Shown here in pieces: positions 18,850 to 27,531 of a stretch of 64,000 nt of DNA. Each line of letters starts with the position of its first letter. The first letter of the stretch is position 1. This DNA comes from an uncultured Rhizobiaceae group bacterium (lineage in GTDB: Bacteria; Pseudomonadota; Alphaproteobacteria; Rhizobiales; Rhizobiaceae): contig CALGMR010000008.1 of assembly GCA_937958815.1 (NCBI GenBank), positions 62,001-126,000 of the forward strand, given 5' to 3'. The translations under genes and the position numbers were made by a program. The notes beneath the pieces were generated by a model. It had not been told where the DNA came from. It did not search any database and saw nothing but the letters and a program-made list of their open reading frames with translations.

Positions 18850-20211
18850 GTGGCTTTGGCACTTGATAAACGTTTGCGCGACGGGATTGCGGCAGGCCGA
18901 CTAGAATCCAAACGACTGAAAGACAATTTTTCAGATGTTCACCCGCCGTTGGATGGTCATGAAGCTTTGGTGGCCTCTGATCGGTGCTACTTTTGCTATG
19001 ATGCACCTTGCGTGACCGCTTGCCCAACGGGAATTGATATTCCGCAATTTATTCGCGAAATCTCGACGGGCAATACGGCAGGCGCTGCTGAAACCATTCT
19101 GGAGCAGAATATTCTGGGCGGTATGTGCGCCCGTGTTTGCCCAACAGAAACGCTTTGCGAACAAGCCTGCGTGCGCGAGCACGCTGAGGGCAAACCGGTT
19201 CAAATCGGCCTGTTGCAACGTTTTGCCACCGATGAAGCCATGGCGCAGAACAAGCAATTTTTTGAACGCAAATCCGCAACAGGCAAAACTGTCGCCGTTG
19301 TTGGGGCTGGCCCTGCTGGTCTTGCATGCGCCCACCGACTTGCCATGCATGGCCATGATGTGACCGTGTATGAGGCGCGCAAAAAACCAGGCGGCCTCAA
19401 CGAATATGGAATTGCCGCTTACAAGACAGTGGATGATTTTGCGCAAGAAGAAGTGGATTATGTTATGGCCATTGGGGGCATCGATATCCAATACAACAAG
19501 CCTTTGGGTTCAAAAATCGATTTGGAAAAGCTGCGCCAAAAGCACGATGCGGTATTCCTCGGCATGGGGTTGGCTGGCGTCAATGCACTCGGCCTGAAGG
19601 GGAAAGAGCCTGCCGGAGTGATGGACGCAGTCGATTTCATCTCACAACTGCGCCAAGCCAAGAACAAAGGGAAGATTGCTGTTGGTCGTCGTATTGTTGT
19701 GATTGGTGGGGGCATGACCGCCGTTGATTGCGCCGTACAAGCCAAACTTCTGGGTGCTGAAGAAGTGACCATTTGCTATCGCCGCGGACAAGAAAACATG
19801 AACGCGTCGCGTTATGAGCAAGAACTCGCAGCCACCCATGGCGTTGTGATCCGTAATTGGCTGCAGCCGCAAAAGTTGAAAAGCAAATCGGGTGCCGTTG
19901 CGGGTATTACTTTGGAATATACCCAGATGAACAAAAAGAAGCTCGAAGGCACAGGTGTAACAATCACGTTGGAAGCTGATCAAGTCTTCCGTGCCATCGG
20001 CCAAACATTTGGTGAAGACAATTCAGATGCTTTGAGCGGAAATTTGAAACTCGACAAAGGGCGTATCGCCACAAACGAAGAAGGTGCCACGAGCCTGAGT
20101 GATGTTTGGGCGGGAGGCGATTGCACCAATTCAGGTGATGATTTGACCGTGACCGCAGTGGCGCAAGGCCGTAATGCGGCAGAATCCATCAACCGAGCAT
20201 TGAGCGTGTAA
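18850..20211 (+). CDS. preT: NAD-dependent dihydropyrimidine dehydrogenase subunit PreT
   Basis: About 453 residues. The N-terminal part binds Fe-S clusters (DRCYFCYDAPCVTACPTGIDI and GGMCARVCPTETLCEQAC). Two dinucleotide-binding sites follow: VAVVGAGPAGLACAHRLA for FAD and IVVIGGGMTAVDCAVQAK for NAD(P), then WAGGDCTNSGDDLTVTAVAQG near the end. With PreA it reduces uracil and thymine to the 5,6-dihydro forms. GTG at 18850 with GGGAGAG just upstream is preferred; an ATG at 18808 would add 14 residues. preA starts 11 nt after its stop. Confidence 0.92.
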   Translation: MALALDKRLRDGIAAGRLESKRLKDNFSDVHPPLDGHEALVASDRCYFCYDAPCVTACPTGIDIPQFIREISTGNTAGAAETILEQNILGGMCARVCPTETLCEQACVREHAEGKPVQIGLLQRFATDEAMAQNKQFFERKSATGKTVAVVGAGPAGLACAHRLAMHGHDVTVYEARKKPGGLNEYGIAAYKTVDDFAQEEVDYVMAIGGIDIQYNKPLGSKIDLEKLRQKHDAVFLGMGLAGVNALGLKGKEPAGVMDAVDFISQLRQAKNKGKIAVGRRIVVIGGGMTAVDCAVQAKLLGAEEVTICYRRGQENMNASRYEQELAATHGVVIRNWLQPQKLKSKSGAVAGITLEYTQMNKKKLEGTGVTITLEADQVFRAIGQTFGEDNSDALSGNLKLDKGRIATNEEGATSLSDVWAGGDCTNSGDDLTVTAVAQGRNAAESINRALSV

Positions 20212-20222
20212 AGGAGAGAACC

Positions 20223-21533
20223 ATGGCTGATATTTCAAACAATTTCTGTGGCATCAAATCTCCGAACCCGTTTTGGCTGGCATCCGCTCCGCCAACAGAC
20301 AAAGCGTACAATGTGGAACGGGCTTTCAAAGCTGGTTGGGGTGGCGTTGTCTGGAAAACGCTCGGCGAAGATGGCCCGCCAATTGTCAATGTGAACGGCC
20401 CGCGTTATGGCGCAATTTGGGGGGCTGATCGACGTTTGCTTGGTCTCAACAATATTGAATTGATCACCGATCGCGATCTGCATTTGAACCTGCGCGAAAT
20501 TAAAGAGGTGAAAGCCAAATGGCCAGACCGGGCTATGGTTGTGTCTCTGATGGTGCCGTGTGAGGAGCAGGCGTGGAAGAGCATTCTGCCGCTGGTGGAA
20601 GAAACGGGTGCAGACGGGATTGAACTCAATTTTGGATGCCCCCATGGCATGAGCGAACGGGGAATGGGTGCTGCCGTTGGTCAGGTTCCCGAGTATATCG
20701 AAATGGTGACCCGCTGGTGCAAACAAACCACACGTATGCCTGTGATTGTGAAGCTAACGCCTAATATTTCAGACATTCGCTACCCTGCCCGCGCTGCCAA
20801 GGCTGGTGGTGCAGATGCGGTCTCTTTGATCAATACAGTCTCGTCAATCATATCCGTGAATTTGGATGATTTTTCGCCCGAACCATCTATTGATGGCAAA
20901 GGCAGCCACGGAGGCTATTGTGGCCCTGCGGTAAAACCCATTGCGCTGAACATGGTGGCCGAAATTGGCCGCGATCCGGAAACGGCAGGTCTGCCCATTT
21001 CTGGCATTGGCGGAATCACCACTTGGCGCGATGCGGCGGAGTTTCTCGCCCTTGGCGCTGGCAATGTTCAAGTGTGCACCGCCGCCATGACATACGGTTT
21101 TAAAATCGTCGAAGAAATGATTTCAGGCCTGGAAAACTGGATGGATGCCCAGGGACATAGAACCCTGGATGATGTCATTGGGCGTGCTGTTCCAAATGTT
21201 ACCGACTGGCAGTATCTCAACTTGAACTATGTGACCAAAGCCAAGATCGATCAGGACTCTTGCATAAAATGTGGCCGTTGCCACATCGCCTGTGAGGACA
21301 CTTCGCACCAAGCGATCACCAATATGTTGGATGGTGAGCGTCACTTTGAAGTGATTGATGAAGAATGTGTTGGATGTAACCTGTGCGTCAATGTGTGCCC
21401 TGTTGAAAGCTGCATCACCATGGAACAGGTGCCCGCAGGACAAGTGGATGCACGCACCGGCAAAAAGGTTGAAAAAAGATACGGCAACTGGACGGAACAC
21501 CCGAACAATCCGTCGGTTGTGGCGGCTGAATAA
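20223..21533 (+). CDS. preA: NAD-dependent dihydropyrimidine dehydrogenase subunit PreA
   Basis: A 436-residue FMN and iron-sulfur subunit. The TIM-barrel active region includes GIELNFGCPHGMSERGMGAA, KLTPNISDI and GIGGITTWRDAAEF. The C-terminal ferredoxin domain has two clusters: CIKCGRCHIACED and CVGCNLCVNVCPVESC. This is the pyrimidine-binding catalytic half that works with PreT, homologous to the C-terminal part of mammalian DPYD. AGGAGAG lies 5 nt before the ATG. A hairpin at 21631-21660 separates it from the convergent regulator. Confidence 0.95.
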   Translation: MADISNNFCGIKSPNPFWLASAPPTDKAYNVERAFKAGWGGVVWKTLGEDGPPIVNVNGPRYGAIWGADRRLLGLNNIELITDRDLHLNLREIKEVKAKWPDRAMVVSLMVPCEEQAWKSILPLVEETGADGIELNFGCPHGMSERGMGAAVGQVPEYIEMVTRWCKQTTRMPVIVKLTPNISDIRYPARAAKAGGADAVSLINTVSSIISVNLDDFSPEPSIDGKGSHGGYCGPAVKPIALNMVAEIGRDPETAGLPISGIGGITTWRDAAEFLALGAGNVQVCTAAMTYGFKIVEEMISGLENWMDAQGHRTLDDVIGRAVPNVTDWQYLNLNYVTKAKIDQDSCIKCGRCHIACEDTSHQAITNMLDGERHFEVIDEECVGCNLCVNVCPVESCITMEQVPAGQVDARTGKKVEKRYGNWTEHPNNPSVVAAE

Positions 21534-21630
21534 AGAACAAAGAAATCAATGAAGGTAGGTGCGGTAGCCTGTGGTCTTACGTCCCAGACCATTTGGCGTA
21601 ACATCTAATTTCCCTTCTTGATGGGCGGAG

Positions 21631-21660
21631 CTTCCCGAACATTCCCTCACGTTCGGGGAG
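21631..21660. terminator. Hairpin between convergent preA and rutR-like genes
   Basis: CTTCCCGAAC pairs with GTTCGGGGAG over 10 bp (one G-U) across a 10-nt loop. It lies 98 bp after the preA stop and 13 bp before the rutR-like stop. No T-run follows on either strand, so its terminator role rests on position and stem strength only. Confidence 0.45.
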
Positions 21661-21672
21661 TTCCGTGTCGAT

Positions 21673-22350
21673 TTACACCGCAAGACCCTCAACAAAAAGC
21701 TGATCAAGAAAGCGGGCGGCATCTTCAAAACGCCCATCACCCTGCACCACATCACCCAGAACAACTTGAACCTGAGCGTCAAAGTCTGCGTAATGTTGAG
21801 TGGTTGCCCATATGGCGAAGAACATATGGTGAGGATCGCATTTTTTGAGCCTGCCATCGGTCGACCATTTGCGGACGACTTTGGCTTTTTCATCAACCAG
21901 CACTTTGAGGTCTGACAACTCTTCACCGATCCGTGGCGCACCCTGCAGAATCTCATTTGCAAACAACCGGCTTTCACGCGGGTAATCGCGCGCCAGTTCC
22001 AACTTTCGACGGATATAAGACTTTATCTCTGCAATTGGATCGCCATCGGCATCTAACTCGCGCAGAGGCTCCAACCAATTGTCCAGCAAACGATCCAGCA
22101 ATTGACGGTGTATCGTTTCTTTGTTTTTGAAATAGTACAACAAGTTCGGCTTGGACAAACCTGCCCGGTCTGCAATCTGATCAATGGTTGCGCCACGAAA
22201 ACCGTGATTGGCGAAAACATCCAGCGCAGCTTCCAAGATAAGGTCTTCTTTTTCCTGTTGAATGCGCGTGCGCTTGCGTGTCTCTGACGCCCGAGATTGT
22301 GACACTTTGGATTTTGATTGCGGCAAAGGCAAAGTTCTCCCTAACGGCAA
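21673..22350 (-). CDS. rutR: TetR-family regulator, RutR-like (pyrimidine repressor)
   Basis: A 225-residue protein. The TetR DNA-binding domain runs from about residue 30 to 80: ALDVFANHGFRGATIDQIAD, AGLSKPNLLYYFKNKETIHRQ. The C-terminal half has YIRRKLELARDYPRESRLFA, NEILQGAP and MFFAIWATTQHYADFDAQV, typical of the RutR/YcdC ligand-binding domain, which senses uracil. It is divergent from the amidohydrolase gene, with a perfect 16-bp palindrome between them. It likely represses the preTA and amidohydrolase transcripts until pyrimidine is present. The RutR label is from motifs and context. Confidence 0.85.
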   Translation of the reverse strand: MPLGRTLPLPQSKSKVSQSRASETRKRTRIQQEKEDLILEAALDVFANHGFRGATIDQIADRAGLSKPNLLYYFKNKETIHRQLLDRLLDNWLEPLRELDADGDPIAEIKSYIRRKLELARDYPRESRLFANEILQGAPRIGEELSDLKVLVDEKAKVVRKWSTDGRLKKCDPHHMFFAIWATTQHYADFDAQVQVVLGDVVQGDGRFEDAARFLDQLFVEGLAV

Positions 22351-22411
22351 GAGATAAACCTATCCCCAAACCCATTTTACATCTTGAGGCGCGCGTGGAA
22401 ACCTGTAATCT

Positions 22412-22427
22412 TTTACCGACTGGTAAA
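22412..22427. promoter_or_regulatory. RutR-like operator between rutR-like gene and amidohydrolase
   Basis: TTTACCGACTGGTAAA is a perfect palindrome with 6-bp arms and a 4-bp centre, 20 bp before the amidohydrolase ATG and 62 bp before the divergent regulator start. It shares arms, spacing and the downstream TTTATTG with the copy at 18760-18775. This placement suits control of the amidohydrolase and autoregulation of the repressor. Confidence 0.65.
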
Positions 22428-22446
22428 TTTATTGGAGTGGGAAACA

Positions 22447-23697
22447 ATGGCCGCAGCAGGAGAAAATCTTCGCATCAACGGCGACCGGCTATGGGATTCC
22501 ATTCATAAGATTGCCGAAATCGGACCGGGCATTGCAGGCGGCTCTAACCGCCAAACAGTGACTGATGAAGATGCTGAGGGGCGCAAACTTTTTCAGACAT
22601 GGTGTGAGGAGGCCGGTTTGTCCATGGGAGTGGATCAAATGGGTACGATGTTCATGCGCCGTGAGGGAACCGACAAGGACGCACTCCCCGTCTATGTTGG
22701 TTCCCACTTAGACACCCAACCCACTGGTGGCCGTTATGACGGTGTGCTTGGTGTGTTGGCGGGCTTGGAAATTATCCGCACACTCAACGATATGGATATT
22801 AAAACCAAACACCCCATTGTGGTGACAAATTGGACAAACGAAGAAGGCACACGCTTTGCGCCCGCCATGATGGCGTCTGGTGTGTTTGCCAAACAATTCA
22901 CCCAAGAATGGGCTTACGAAAAGGTGGACGCCGAAGGCAAAACTTTTGGCGACGAATTGGAACGTATTGGCTGGAAGGGCGATGAGGTTGTGGGCGACCG
23001 CAAGATGCATGCTTTTCTAGAATTGCATATTGAGCAAGGGCCAATTCTTGAAGCCGAGGGCAAAGACATTGGCGTTGTGACCCACGGCCAAGGTCTGCGC
23101 TGGATTGAATGCACTGTCACTGGCAAAGAAAGCCACACGGGGTCCACCCCCATGCCCATGCGCAAAAATGCAGGGCGCGGGTTGGCACAAATCACCGAAC
23201 TCGTTCACACAATTGCCATGGACAACGCACCAAACGCTGTGGGTGCAATAGGCCATATAGATGTCTATCCAAACAGCCGGAACATCATCCCGGGCAAAGT
23301 GGTGTTCACCATCGATTTCCGATCTCACGAATTGGATACGCTGAACGGAATGGTGGAGCGCTTGATGGACGAAGCGCCAAAACTTTGCGCAGATTTAGAA
23401 GTTGGGTTTGAAGCCGAAATTGTCGGCCAATTTGACCCGCCAGCCTTTGACAAAAAACTGGTGCAGAGCATTCGTGAAGCGTCTGAACGCTTGGGTTATT
23501 CCCACATGGATATTATTTCTGGTGCGGGTCACGACGCCTGCTGGATCAACCGCGTAGCCCCCACCGCCATGGTGATGTGTCCATGTGTGGATGGATTGTC
23601 CCACAATGAAGCCGAAGAGATTTCCAAAGAATGGAGTACGGCAGGTGCGGAAGTGCTGTTCCATGCAGTGGTTGAAGCGGCGGGGATTGTGGGATGA
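22447..23697 (+). CDS. M20-family Zn amidohydrolase: N-carbamoyl-beta-alanine amidohydrolase type
   Basis: A 416-residue binuclear zinc hydrolase of the AmaB/HyuC/beta-ureidopropionase group. Metal and substrate motifs are GSHLDTQPTGGRYDGVLGVL, TNWTNEEGTRFAPAM, AFLELHIEQGPILE, GKESHTGSTPMP, GAGHDA and GLSHNEAEEIS. In this cluster it should remove the carbamoyl group from N-carbamoyl-beta-alanine (or its methyl homologue from thymine), giving the beta-amino acid, CO2 and ammonia. The start at 22447 is set by TTGGAG upstream and lies 20 bp after the palindromic operator. Exact substrate is inferred from neighbours. Confidence 0.9.
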   Translation: MAAAGENLRINGDRLWDSIHKIAEIGPGIAGGSNRQTVTDEDAEGRKLFQTWCEEAGLSMGVDQMGTMFMRREGTDKDALPVYVGSHLDTQPTGGRYDGVLGVLAGLEIIRTLNDMDIKTKHPIVVTNWTNEEGTRFAPAMMASGVFAKQFTQEWAYEKVDAEGKTFGDELERIGWKGDEVVGDRKMHAFLELHIEQGPILEAEGKDIGVVTHGQGLRWIECTVTGKESHTGSTPMPMRKNAGRGLAQITELVHTIAMDNAPNAVGAIGHIDVYPNSRNIIPGKVVFTIDFRSHELDTLNGMVERLMDEAPKLCADLEVGFEAEIVGQFDPPAFDKKLVQSIREASERLGYSHMDIISGAGHDACWINRVAPTAMVMCPCVDGLSHNEAEEISKEWSTAGAEVLFHAVVEAAGIVG

Positions 23698-23743
23698 ATA
23701 GATTTGTCGTTCAATCACATCATCGCCGAACGATGTTACCCAA

Positions 23744-23766
23744 TGGGCCAAATTGTGATTGGCCCA
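23744..23766. repeat. Perfect inverted repeat after the amidohydrolase gene
   Basis: TGGGCCAA and TTGGCCCA form an 8-bp perfect stem with a 7-nt loop, 46 bp after the amidohydrolase stop. A weaker GC-rich hairpin follows near 23790-23808. No T-tract is present. It may terminate or stabilise the upstream transcript. Confidence 0.4.
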
Positions 23767-23828
23767 AATCGGCTGGTGATAAAGTTTGTAAGGCCCTTGG
23801 GGCTTAAATTCGGAGTTAAAGTAGAATT

Positions 23829-24221
23829 ATGTACCGCACATCAATCATCGCGTTGGCTGGAGTTATTACACTGACGGGCTGCCAAACTATGCAGCGTGGC
23901 TCCAGCGAAACTGTCAAAATATTCGCAACGCCCTCAACTGCTAAAATCACCACTTCACTTGGGCACACATGCAAAAGCCCTTGCGAACTGAAAATAAAAC
24001 GCCGTCACAAGTTCTCGGTCACTGCGTCGCATCCCAACTACCAGACCCAAACTGTTGAGGTCGGGTTGAAACGCAATAAAAAATCGGTTCGAAGAACGAT
24101 AGGCAGTGCTGTGGTTCCCGGTGGTTCCGTTCTTGTTGCAACCGATTTGATCACCAAGGCAAATTTCGATCACACACCGAACCCAGTCAGGATCAAACTC
24201 AAACGCCGACCGGGAAGCTAA
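23829..24221 (+). CDS. PEGA-like lipoprotein
   Basis: A 130-residue secreted lipoprotein. MYRTSIIALAGVITLTGC is a lipoprotein signal peptide with lipobox LTGC, so the mature protein starts at Cys18. The rest, VKIFATPSTAKITTSLG then LKIKRRHKFSVTASHPNYQT, resembles a PEGA surface domain, followed by a glycine-rich hydrophobic stretch and a basic tail. It sits between two pyrimidine-catabolic genes on the same strand, but nothing in it suggests a catabolic role. It may be an unrelated passenger. Confidence 0.75.
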   Translation: MYRTSIIALAGVITLTGCQTMQRGSSETVKIFATPSTAKITTSLGHTCKSPCELKIKRRHKFSVTASHPNYQTQTVEVGLKRNKKSVRRTIGSAVVPGGSVLVATDLITKANFDHTPNPVRIKLKRRPGS

Positions 24222-24397
24222 ACACGTCCGATGTATATCGCAGGTCGATCTCATATGCTGTTCGATTTGGATTTAGGAATTGCGGAAAAGGGAACTTTCA
24301 ATATCGCGGCGTGCTTAATCATCACCACGCAAATCAGAATTGACACCAACCCTTGCAGAATGCTTGCCGTTTCATCTCTAGAACATGAGGAAAGTCC

Positions 24398-25852
24398 ATG
24401 ACCACCACAATCAAAAACGGCACCATTGTTACTGCCGATCTGACTTATAAAGCGGATGTTCAAATTGAGGGCGGGGTGATTACGGCTATTGGGCCGAACC
24501 TTTCTGGTGGCACAGAATTGGATGCCACTGATTGTTACATCATGCCCGGTGGCATTGATCCGCATACCCATCTCGAAATGCCCTTTATGGGCACGTATTC
24601 CACGGATGATTTTGAATCTGGCACCCGCGCAGCGTTATCTGGTGGCACGACCATGGTGGTCGACTTTGCCCTGCCCGCGCCCGGTCAATCTCTGCTCGAA
24701 GCCATTCAAATGTGGGACAACAAATCCACCCGCGCTAATTGTGACTATTCCTTCCACATGGCGATCACGTGGTGGGGTGAACAGGTTTTCAACGAGATGG
24801 AAACCGTGGTCAAGGACAAGGGCATCAACACGTTCAAACATTTCCTCGCCTATAAAGGCGCATTGATGGTGAACGATGACGAACTCTATTCCTCGTTCCA
24901 GCGCTGTGCCGCTTTGGGCGCGACACCCATGGTGCACGCGGAAAACGGTGATGTGGTTGCCGAGCTTTCTGCAAAGCTTTTGGCAGATGGAAACACAGGG
25001 CCAGAAGCCCACGCTTATTCTCGCCCACCGCAAGTGGAAGGCGAAGCGACCAACCGAGCCATAATGATTGCAGATATGGCAGGCGCTCCACTCTACGTGG
25101 TGCACACATCTTGCGAAGATTCCCACGAAGCCATTCGCCGCGCCCGCGCGCAAGGCAAACGCGTTTGGGGCGAGCCGCTCATCCAACATCTCACACTGGA
25201 TGAGAGCGAGTATTTCAACAAAGATTGGGACCATGCGGCACGTCGGGTGATGTCGCCGCCGTTTCGCAACAAGCAACATCAGGATTCGCTATGGGCAGGT
25301 CTGTCCAGCGGCTCTCTTTCTGTTGTGGCGACTGACCATTGTGCCTTCACCACAGAACAAAAACGCTATGGCGTTGGCGACTTCACCAAAATTCCAAATG
25401 GTACGGGCGGTCTTGAAGATCGTATGCCCATGCTCTGGACGTATGGGGTGGCGACGGGCCGGATCACTATGAATGAATTTGTGGCCGTAACCTCCACCAA
25501 CATCGCAAAAATATTGAACTGCTATCCTAAAAAAGGCGCGATCCTTGTGGGTGCGGATGCGGACATTGTTGTGTGGGACCCGAACAAAGAAAAAACCATC
25601 AAAGCCGACACACAACAGAGCGCGATTGATTACAATGTATTTGAAGGCAAGCACGTCAAAGGCCTTCCGCGCTACACACTTTCACGCGGCCATGTTTCCG
25701 TGATGGATGGCGAAATCAAAACACAAGAAGGCCACGGCAAGTTTGTGAAACGTGAACCAAACGCGGCGGTAAACTCTGCCCTTTCCACATGGAAAGAATT
25801 GACCAATCCTACACCTGTGAAACGCACAGGCATTCCGGCAAGTGGGGTTTGA
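24398..25852 (+). CDS. Dihydropyrimidinase (D-hydantoinase family)
   Basis: A 484-residue cyclic amidohydrolase. Metal ligands are visible in MPGGIDPHTHLEMPFMG, the carbamylated lysine in NTFKHFLAYKGALM, further ligands in MVHAENGDV and YVVHTSC, and the last Asp in VATDHCAFTTEQK. It opens the ring of dihydrouracil or dihydrothymine to N-carbamoyl-beta-amino acids. It overlaps the following DapA-like gene, and the whole 24398-31060 stretch looks like one transcript. GAGGAAAG precedes the ATG. Confidence 0.94.
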   Translation: MTTTIKNGTIVTADLTYKADVQIEGGVITAIGPNLSGGTELDATDCYIMPGGIDPHTHLEMPFMGTYSTDDFESGTRAALSGGTTMVVDFALPAPGQSLLEAIQMWDNKSTRANCDYSFHMAITWWGEQVFNEMETVVKDKGINTFKHFLAYKGALMVNDDELYSSFQRCAALGATPMVHAENGDVVAELSAKLLADGNTGPEAHAYSRPPQVEGEATNRAIMIADMAGAPLYVVHTSCEDSHEAIRRARAQGKRVWGEPLIQHLTLDESEYFNKDWDHAARRVMSPPFRNKQHQDSLWAGLSSGSLSVVATDHCAFTTEQKRYGVGDFTKIPNGTGGLEDRMPMLWTYGVATGRITMNEFVAVTSTNIAKILNCYPKKGAILVGADADIVVWDPNKEKTIKADTQQSAIDYNVFEGKHVKGLPRYTLSRGHVSVMDGEIKTQEGHGKFVKREPNAAVNSALSTWKELTNPTPVKRTGIPASGV

Positions 25853-25853
25853 G

Positions 25854-26753
25854 TTGAGCGTTTTTGAAGGCCTCTCCGCGTTTCCTGTCACGCCGTCCAA
25901 TTCTGATGGGGTGGTGGATTGCGACCACTTCGGCAAACTGATCAACCACCTTGACCGTGACGGAATATCTTCCATCGGCGTGTTGGGGTCGACAGGCGGT
26001 TACATGTATTTGACCACCGAAGAACGTGACCGTGCCATGTGTGCAGCCGTGGAAGCAGCTGGCAACACGCCAGTGCTGGCAGGCATTGGTGCGCTGCGTA
26101 CAAATGATGTGATCGCGAATGTTCGCAGTGCTGAGAAAGCAGGCGCTCAAGGTTTGTTGCTGGCACCAGTGTCATATCTTCCGCTCAAAGAAGCAGATGT
26201 GCAATCGCTGTTTGAAGATGTCGCCAAAGCGACCGATCTTCCGATCTGCTTTTACAACAATCCCACCACCACCAATTTTAATCTCAAAGAAAGCCAACTG
26301 ATCCAACTCGCCAACGCCGGCACCATCGCTGCCGTGAAAAATCCACCTGCACCAGAGGGAAAATTCACAGAGCAAATCGTCCGTTTGCGCGCGGAAGTGC
26401 CGACGAATTTTTGTCTCGGCTATTCTGGCGATTCGTCTATTTCCGGCGCATTGGAAGCAGGCGCAGACGCTTGGTATTCCGTTCTTGCAGGCACATTGCC
26501 CGACGCTGCAATAGCACTTTGGAAGGCGCGGAACGACACTGACAAACTTATCGCGCTCAATGCAGAGCTTTCACCTCTATGGGCGCTCTTCGATGCTCAC
26601 GGAAGCATTCGTGTGATCTATGAAATAGTCGATATGGTCGGACTGGGAGACGTGAAACTTCCTGCGCCCTTGCTGCCCTTGGGTGCGGATGCCCGACATG
26701 AGATTGAACAGGCTTTGAACTCAATCAAGGCCATGGAAGACAAAGCTATATGA
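25854..26753 (+). CDS. DapA-family class I aldolase/lyase within the pyrimidine cluster
   Basis: About 299 residues, with the family features in order: LGSTGGYMYLTTEERDR in place of the usual phosphate-binding GTTGE loop, FYNNPTTTNF with the catalytic Tyr, and AAVKNPPAPEG with the Schiff-base Lys. Members condense or cleave pyruvate with aldehydes (DHDPS, N-acetylneuraminate lyase, KDG aldolase) or dehydrate keto-deoxy acids. It is not a lysine-pathway DapA by context. The start is either GTG 25842, inside the upstream stop region, or TTG 25854. Its stop overlaps the ABC ATPase start as ATGA. Substrate is unknown. Confidence 0.82.
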   Translation: MSVFEGLSAFPVTPSNSDGVVDCDHFGKLINHLDRDGISSIGVLGSTGGYMYLTTEERDRAMCAAVEAAGNTPVLAGIGALRTNDVIANVRSAEKAGAQGLLLAPVSYLPLKEADVQSLFEDVAKATDLPICFYNNPTTTNFNLKESQLIQLANAGTIAAVKNPPAPEGKFTEQIVRLRAEVPTNFCLGYSGDSSISGALEAGADAWYSVLAGTLPDAAIALWKARNDTDKLIALNAELSPLWALFDAHGSIRVIYEIVDMVGLGDVKLPAPLLPLGADARHEIEQALNSIKAMEDKAI

Positions 26754-27526
26754 CCGTCGTTTCCGCCCAAAACCTTTCTCTCACTTTTGAGACCAATGAT
26801 GGACCCGTCCATGCATTAAAGGATGTTGATCTCAATGTGGAGAAAGGCGACTTCGTGTCTTTCATCGGCCCATCCGGTTGCGGGAAGACAACGTTTTTGC
26901 GCGTGATTGCCGATCTTGAAAAGCCGACAGGCGGTTCAATATCCGTGAACGGCATGACGCCGGAAGAAGCGCGGATGAAACGCGCTTATGGATATGTGTT
27001 CCAAGCCGCTTCGCTTTTGCCATGGCGCACAATTGAAAAAAATATCGCGGTTCCGCTGGAAATTATGGGGCTATCAAAGGCAGACCAACGCAAGCGTATT
27101 GATGAGGTGTTGTCTCTCGTTGACCTTGCCAATTTCGGCAAGAAATATCCGTGGCAATTGTCCGGCGGTATGCAGCAACGCGCTTCTATCGCTCGCGCCC
27201 TCGCCTTTGACGCAGACCTGTTGTTGATGGATGAACCTTTTGGCGCATTGGACGAAATTGTTCGCGACCATTTAAACGAGCAATTGCTGAAGCTATGGGA
27301 TGCAACGGACAAGACGATTTGTTTCGTCACCCACTCCATTCCCGAAGCGGTGTATCTCTCTACTAAGATCGTCGTCATGTCCCCGCGCCCTGGACAAATT
27401 TATGATGTCATTGACAGCACGCTTCCTAGAGATCGCCCACTCGACATTCGCGAAAGCCAAGAGTTCCTAGACATCGCCGCCCGCGTACGCGACGGATTAA
27501 AAGCGGGGCATTCTTATGATGAGTGA
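26750..27526 (+). CDS. ABC transporter ATP-binding protein (SsuB/TauB/ThiZ type)
   Basis: A 258-residue ATPase with Walker A GPSGCGKTT, Q-loop FQAASLLPWRTIEKN, signature LSGGMQQRASIARAL, Walker B LLMDEPFGALDEIVR and switch His in CFVTHSIPEA. It energises the importer made of the permeases at 28278 and 29177 and the binding protein at 30071. Its last codons, encoding AGHSYDE, are duplicated almost exactly at the end of the next gene (AGYSYDE). This shows that the next gene was inserted at the ATPase 3' end. Confidence 0.94.
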   Translation: MTVVSAQNLSLTFETNDGPVHALKDVDLNVEKGDFVSFIGPSGCGKTTFLRVIADLEKPTGGSISVNGMTPEEARMKRAYGYVFQAASLLPWRTIEKNIAVPLEIMGLSKADQRKRIDEVLSLVDLANFGKKYPWQLSGGMQQRASIARALAFDADLLLMDEPFGALDEIVRDHLNEQLLKLWDATDKTICFVTHSIPEAVYLSTKIVVMSPRPGQIYDVIDSTLPRDRPLDIRESQEFLDIAARVRDGLKAGHSYDE

Positions 27527-27531
27527 GGTTG
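27510..27531 (+). repeat. Left copy of a 22-bp direct repeat flanking the inserted gene
   Basis: A 22-bp sequence starting ATTCTTATGATGAGTGAG is identical at 28096-28117. It covers the last five ATPase codons and the start of the following frame. The 11 bp before it match the other copy at 7 positions, so the homology extends imperfectly upstream. The two copies bound the 198-residue gene at 27516-28112. Confidence 0.9.

Noticed and set aside
18931-19491. Minus-strand open frame of 186 codons opposite preT
   Set aside because: Shadow frame of a strongly conserved gene.
24222-24397. Third RutR-like operator before dihydropyrimidinase
   Set aside because: No TTTACC/GGTAAA palindrome is present in the interval; control may come by read-through or another site.
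24635-25279. Minus-strand open frame of 214 codons opposite dihydropyrimidinase
   Set aside because: Cys/His-rich shadow of a conserved gene, with no ribosome site or family motif.
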